NCBI RefSeq assembly: GCF_040115645.1
Contig: NW_027096103.1
Span: forward strand, 1-64,000
Direction of reading: 5' to 3'
Length of the DNA stretch: 64,000 nucleotides
From: Euwallacea fornicatus
Lineage: Eukaryota > Arthropoda > Insecta > Coleoptera > Curculionidae
Made by a program: the position numbers and the translations under genes. The notes below the pieces were generated by a model. The model saw only the letters and a program-made list of their open reading frames with translations, did no database searches and was not told where the DNA came from. The first letter of the stretch is position 1. Every line of letters starts with the position of its first letter. Shown here in pieces: positions 62,101 through 64,000 of the stretch.

Positions 62101-64000
62101 ATATCTCGCAAACGCTACAACCAATTTTGTTCAAATCGTCTCCTTTTGGCAAAATAAGCATAATAAGGCCTTAAACGGCAAATCGTCAATTTGGCTCAAA
62201 TAGAAGCGGCACTTTTTGGCCAAATCTTATGATTTGGCGATATCTCGCAAACGCTACAACCAATTTTGTTCAAATCGTCTCCTTTTGGCAAAATAAGCAT
62301 AATAAGGCCTTAAACGGCAAATCGTCAATTTGGCTCTAATAGAAGCGGCACTTTTTGGCCAAATCTTATGATTTGGCGATATCTCGCAAACGCTACAACC
62401 AATTTTGTTCAAATCGTCTCCTTTTGGCAAAATAAGCATAATAAGGCCTTAAACGGCAAATCGTCAATTTGGCTCTAATAGAAGCGGCACTTTTTGGCCA
62501 AATCTTATGATTTGGCGATATCTCGCAAACGCTACAAGCAATTTTGTTCAAATCGTCTCCTTTTGGCAAAATAAGCATAATAAGGCCTTAAACGGCAAAT
62601 CGTCAATTTGGCTCTAATAGAAGCGGCACTTTTTGGCCAAATCTTATGATTTGGCGATATCTCGCAAACGCTACAACCAATTTTGTTCAAATCGTCTCCT
62701 TTTGGCAAAATAAGCATAATAAGGCCTTAAACGGCAAATCATCAATTTGGCTCTAATAGAAGCGGCACTTTTTGGCCAAATCGAACAATTTGGCGATATC
62801 TCGCAAACGCTACAACCAATTTTGTTCAAATCGTCTCCTTTTGGCAAAATAAGCATAATAAGGCCTTAAACGGCAAATCGTCAATTTGGCTCTACTAGAA
62901 GCGGCACTTTTTGGCCAAATCTTATGATTTGGCGATATCTCGCAAACGCTACAACCAATTTTGTTCAAATCGTCTCCTTTTGGCAAAATAAGCATAATAA
63001 GGCCTTAAACGGCAAATCGTCAATTTGGCTCTAATAGAAGCGGCACTTTTTGGCCAAATCTTACGATTTGGCGATATCTCGCAAACGCTACAACCAATTT
63101 TGTTCAAATCGTCTCCTTTTGGCAAAATAAGCATAATAAGGCCTTAAACGGCAAATCGTCAATTTGGCTCTAATAGAAGCGGCACTTTTTGGCCAAATCT
63201 TATGATTTGGCGATATCTCGCAAACGCTACAACCAATTTTGTTCAAATCGTCTCCTTTTGGCAAAATAAGCATAATAAGGCCTTAAACGGCAAATCGTCA
63301 ATTTGGCTCTAATAGAAGCGGCACTTTTTGGCCAAATCTTATGATTTGGCGATATCTCGCAAACGCTACAACCAATTTTGTTCAAATCGTCTCCTTTTGG
63401 CAAAATAAGCATAATAAGGCCTTAAACGGCAAATCGTCAATTTGGCTCTACTAGAAGCGGCACTTTTTGGCCAAATCTTATGATTTGGCGATATCTCGCA
63501 AACGCTACAACCAATTTTGTTCAAATCGTCTCCTTTTGGCAAAATAAGCATAATAAGGCCTTAAACGGCAAATCGTCAATTTGGCTCTAATAGAAGCGGC
63601 ACTTTTTGGCCAAATCGTACAATTTGGCGATATCTCGCAAACGCTACAACCAATTTTGTTCAAATCGTCTCCTTTTGGCAAAATAAGCATAATAAGGCCT
63701 TAAACGGCAAATCGTCAATTTGGCTCTACTAGAAGCGGCACTTTTTGGCCAAATCTTATGATTTGGCGATATCTCGCAAACGCTACAACCAATTTTGTTC
63801 AAATCGTCTCCTTTTGGCAAAATAAGCATAATAAGGCCTTAAACGGCAAATCGTCAATTTGGCTCAAATAGAAGCGGCACTTTTTGGCCAAATCGTACAA
63901 TTTGGCGATATCTCGCAAACGCTACAACCAATTTTGTTCAAATCGTCTCCTTTTGGCAAAATAAGCATAATAAGGCCTTAAACAGCAAATCGTCAATTTG
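59196..64000 (-). repeat. Higher-order repeat, 22 monomers (3058 bp)
   Basis: The series starting near 59196 recurs near 62254, 3058 bp on. Shared markers include AAATCGAACAA monomers, ATCATCAATTTGG, and AAACAGCAAATCG (60924 region and 63982 region). The copy continues to the window edge and possibly beyond. Confidence 0.8.

Larger units (their letters stand above)
34746..64000 (-). repeat. 139-bp satellite array, reverse orientation (about 210 monomers)
   Basis: Continuous reverse-orientation monomers run to the window edge, with no other gene or element. The array is locally organised into higher-order repeats of different lengths, has one block of diverged monomers near its left end and one long monomer at 57.1 kb, and is otherwise highly uniform. 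It continues beyond the window. Confidence 0.97.

Noticed and set aside
1..64000. CRISPR-like regular repeat array
   Set aside because: The whole 139-bp unit repeats with no unique spacers, there are no cas genes, and the surroundings are eukaryotic retrotransposons.

Overview
The window is eukaryotic heterochromatin, almost certainly from an insect. About 54 kb of the 64 kb is one tandem satellite with a 139-bp monomer, roughly 385 copies. Two retrotransposons are inserted in it: an R1-clade non-LTR element and an env-bearing Gypsy-group (errantivirus-like) LTR element. Both families are typical of arthropods. An insect host, possibly hymenopteran, is my inference; nothing in the window names a species. 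I see no host protein gene, rRNA, tRNA or CRISPR array.

Layout. 1-17149: satellite in forward orientation. 17150-21073: R1-clade element on the + strand, 5'-truncated inside ORF1, with a complete-length ORF2 (endonuclease, reverse transcriptase, C-terminal CCHC knuckle), a 3' UTR with a strong hairpin, and a 34-nt poly-A tail. 21074-28662: the same satellite but in reverse orientation, so the R1 element sits exactly where array polarity flips. This stretch carries five 246-bp long monomers with a recurring 107-bp insert; a sixth lies at 57.1 kb. 28663-34745: a 6083-bp LTR element on the - strand with 206-bp LTRs that look identical, a GGCG target-site duplication, a tRNA-Ser-like primer binding site, gag, pol and env. 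34746-64000: reverse-orientation satellite with a diverged monomer block at about 35.57-36.83 kb and several nested higher-order repeats.

How the parts work. The R1 ORF2 would nick DNA and prime reverse transcription from the nick; its 3' junction shares AAA with the satellite, as expected for target-primed integration. The LTR element encodes capsid, protease, integrase and envelope. Its pol frame, however, runs straight from the protease-RT linker to the end of RNase H, so the whole reverse transcriptase/RNase H region is missing in frame. With matching LTRs this looks like a recently mobilised copy that depended on enzyme supplied in trans.

The satellite has structure of its own. Each monomer contains a dyad whose alternative sequence versions stay palindromic or nearly so. 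It also shows three related sub-blocks of about 46 bp, and it is organised into higher-order repeats of 3, 12, 15, 17, 20, 21, 22 and 25 monomers in different places.
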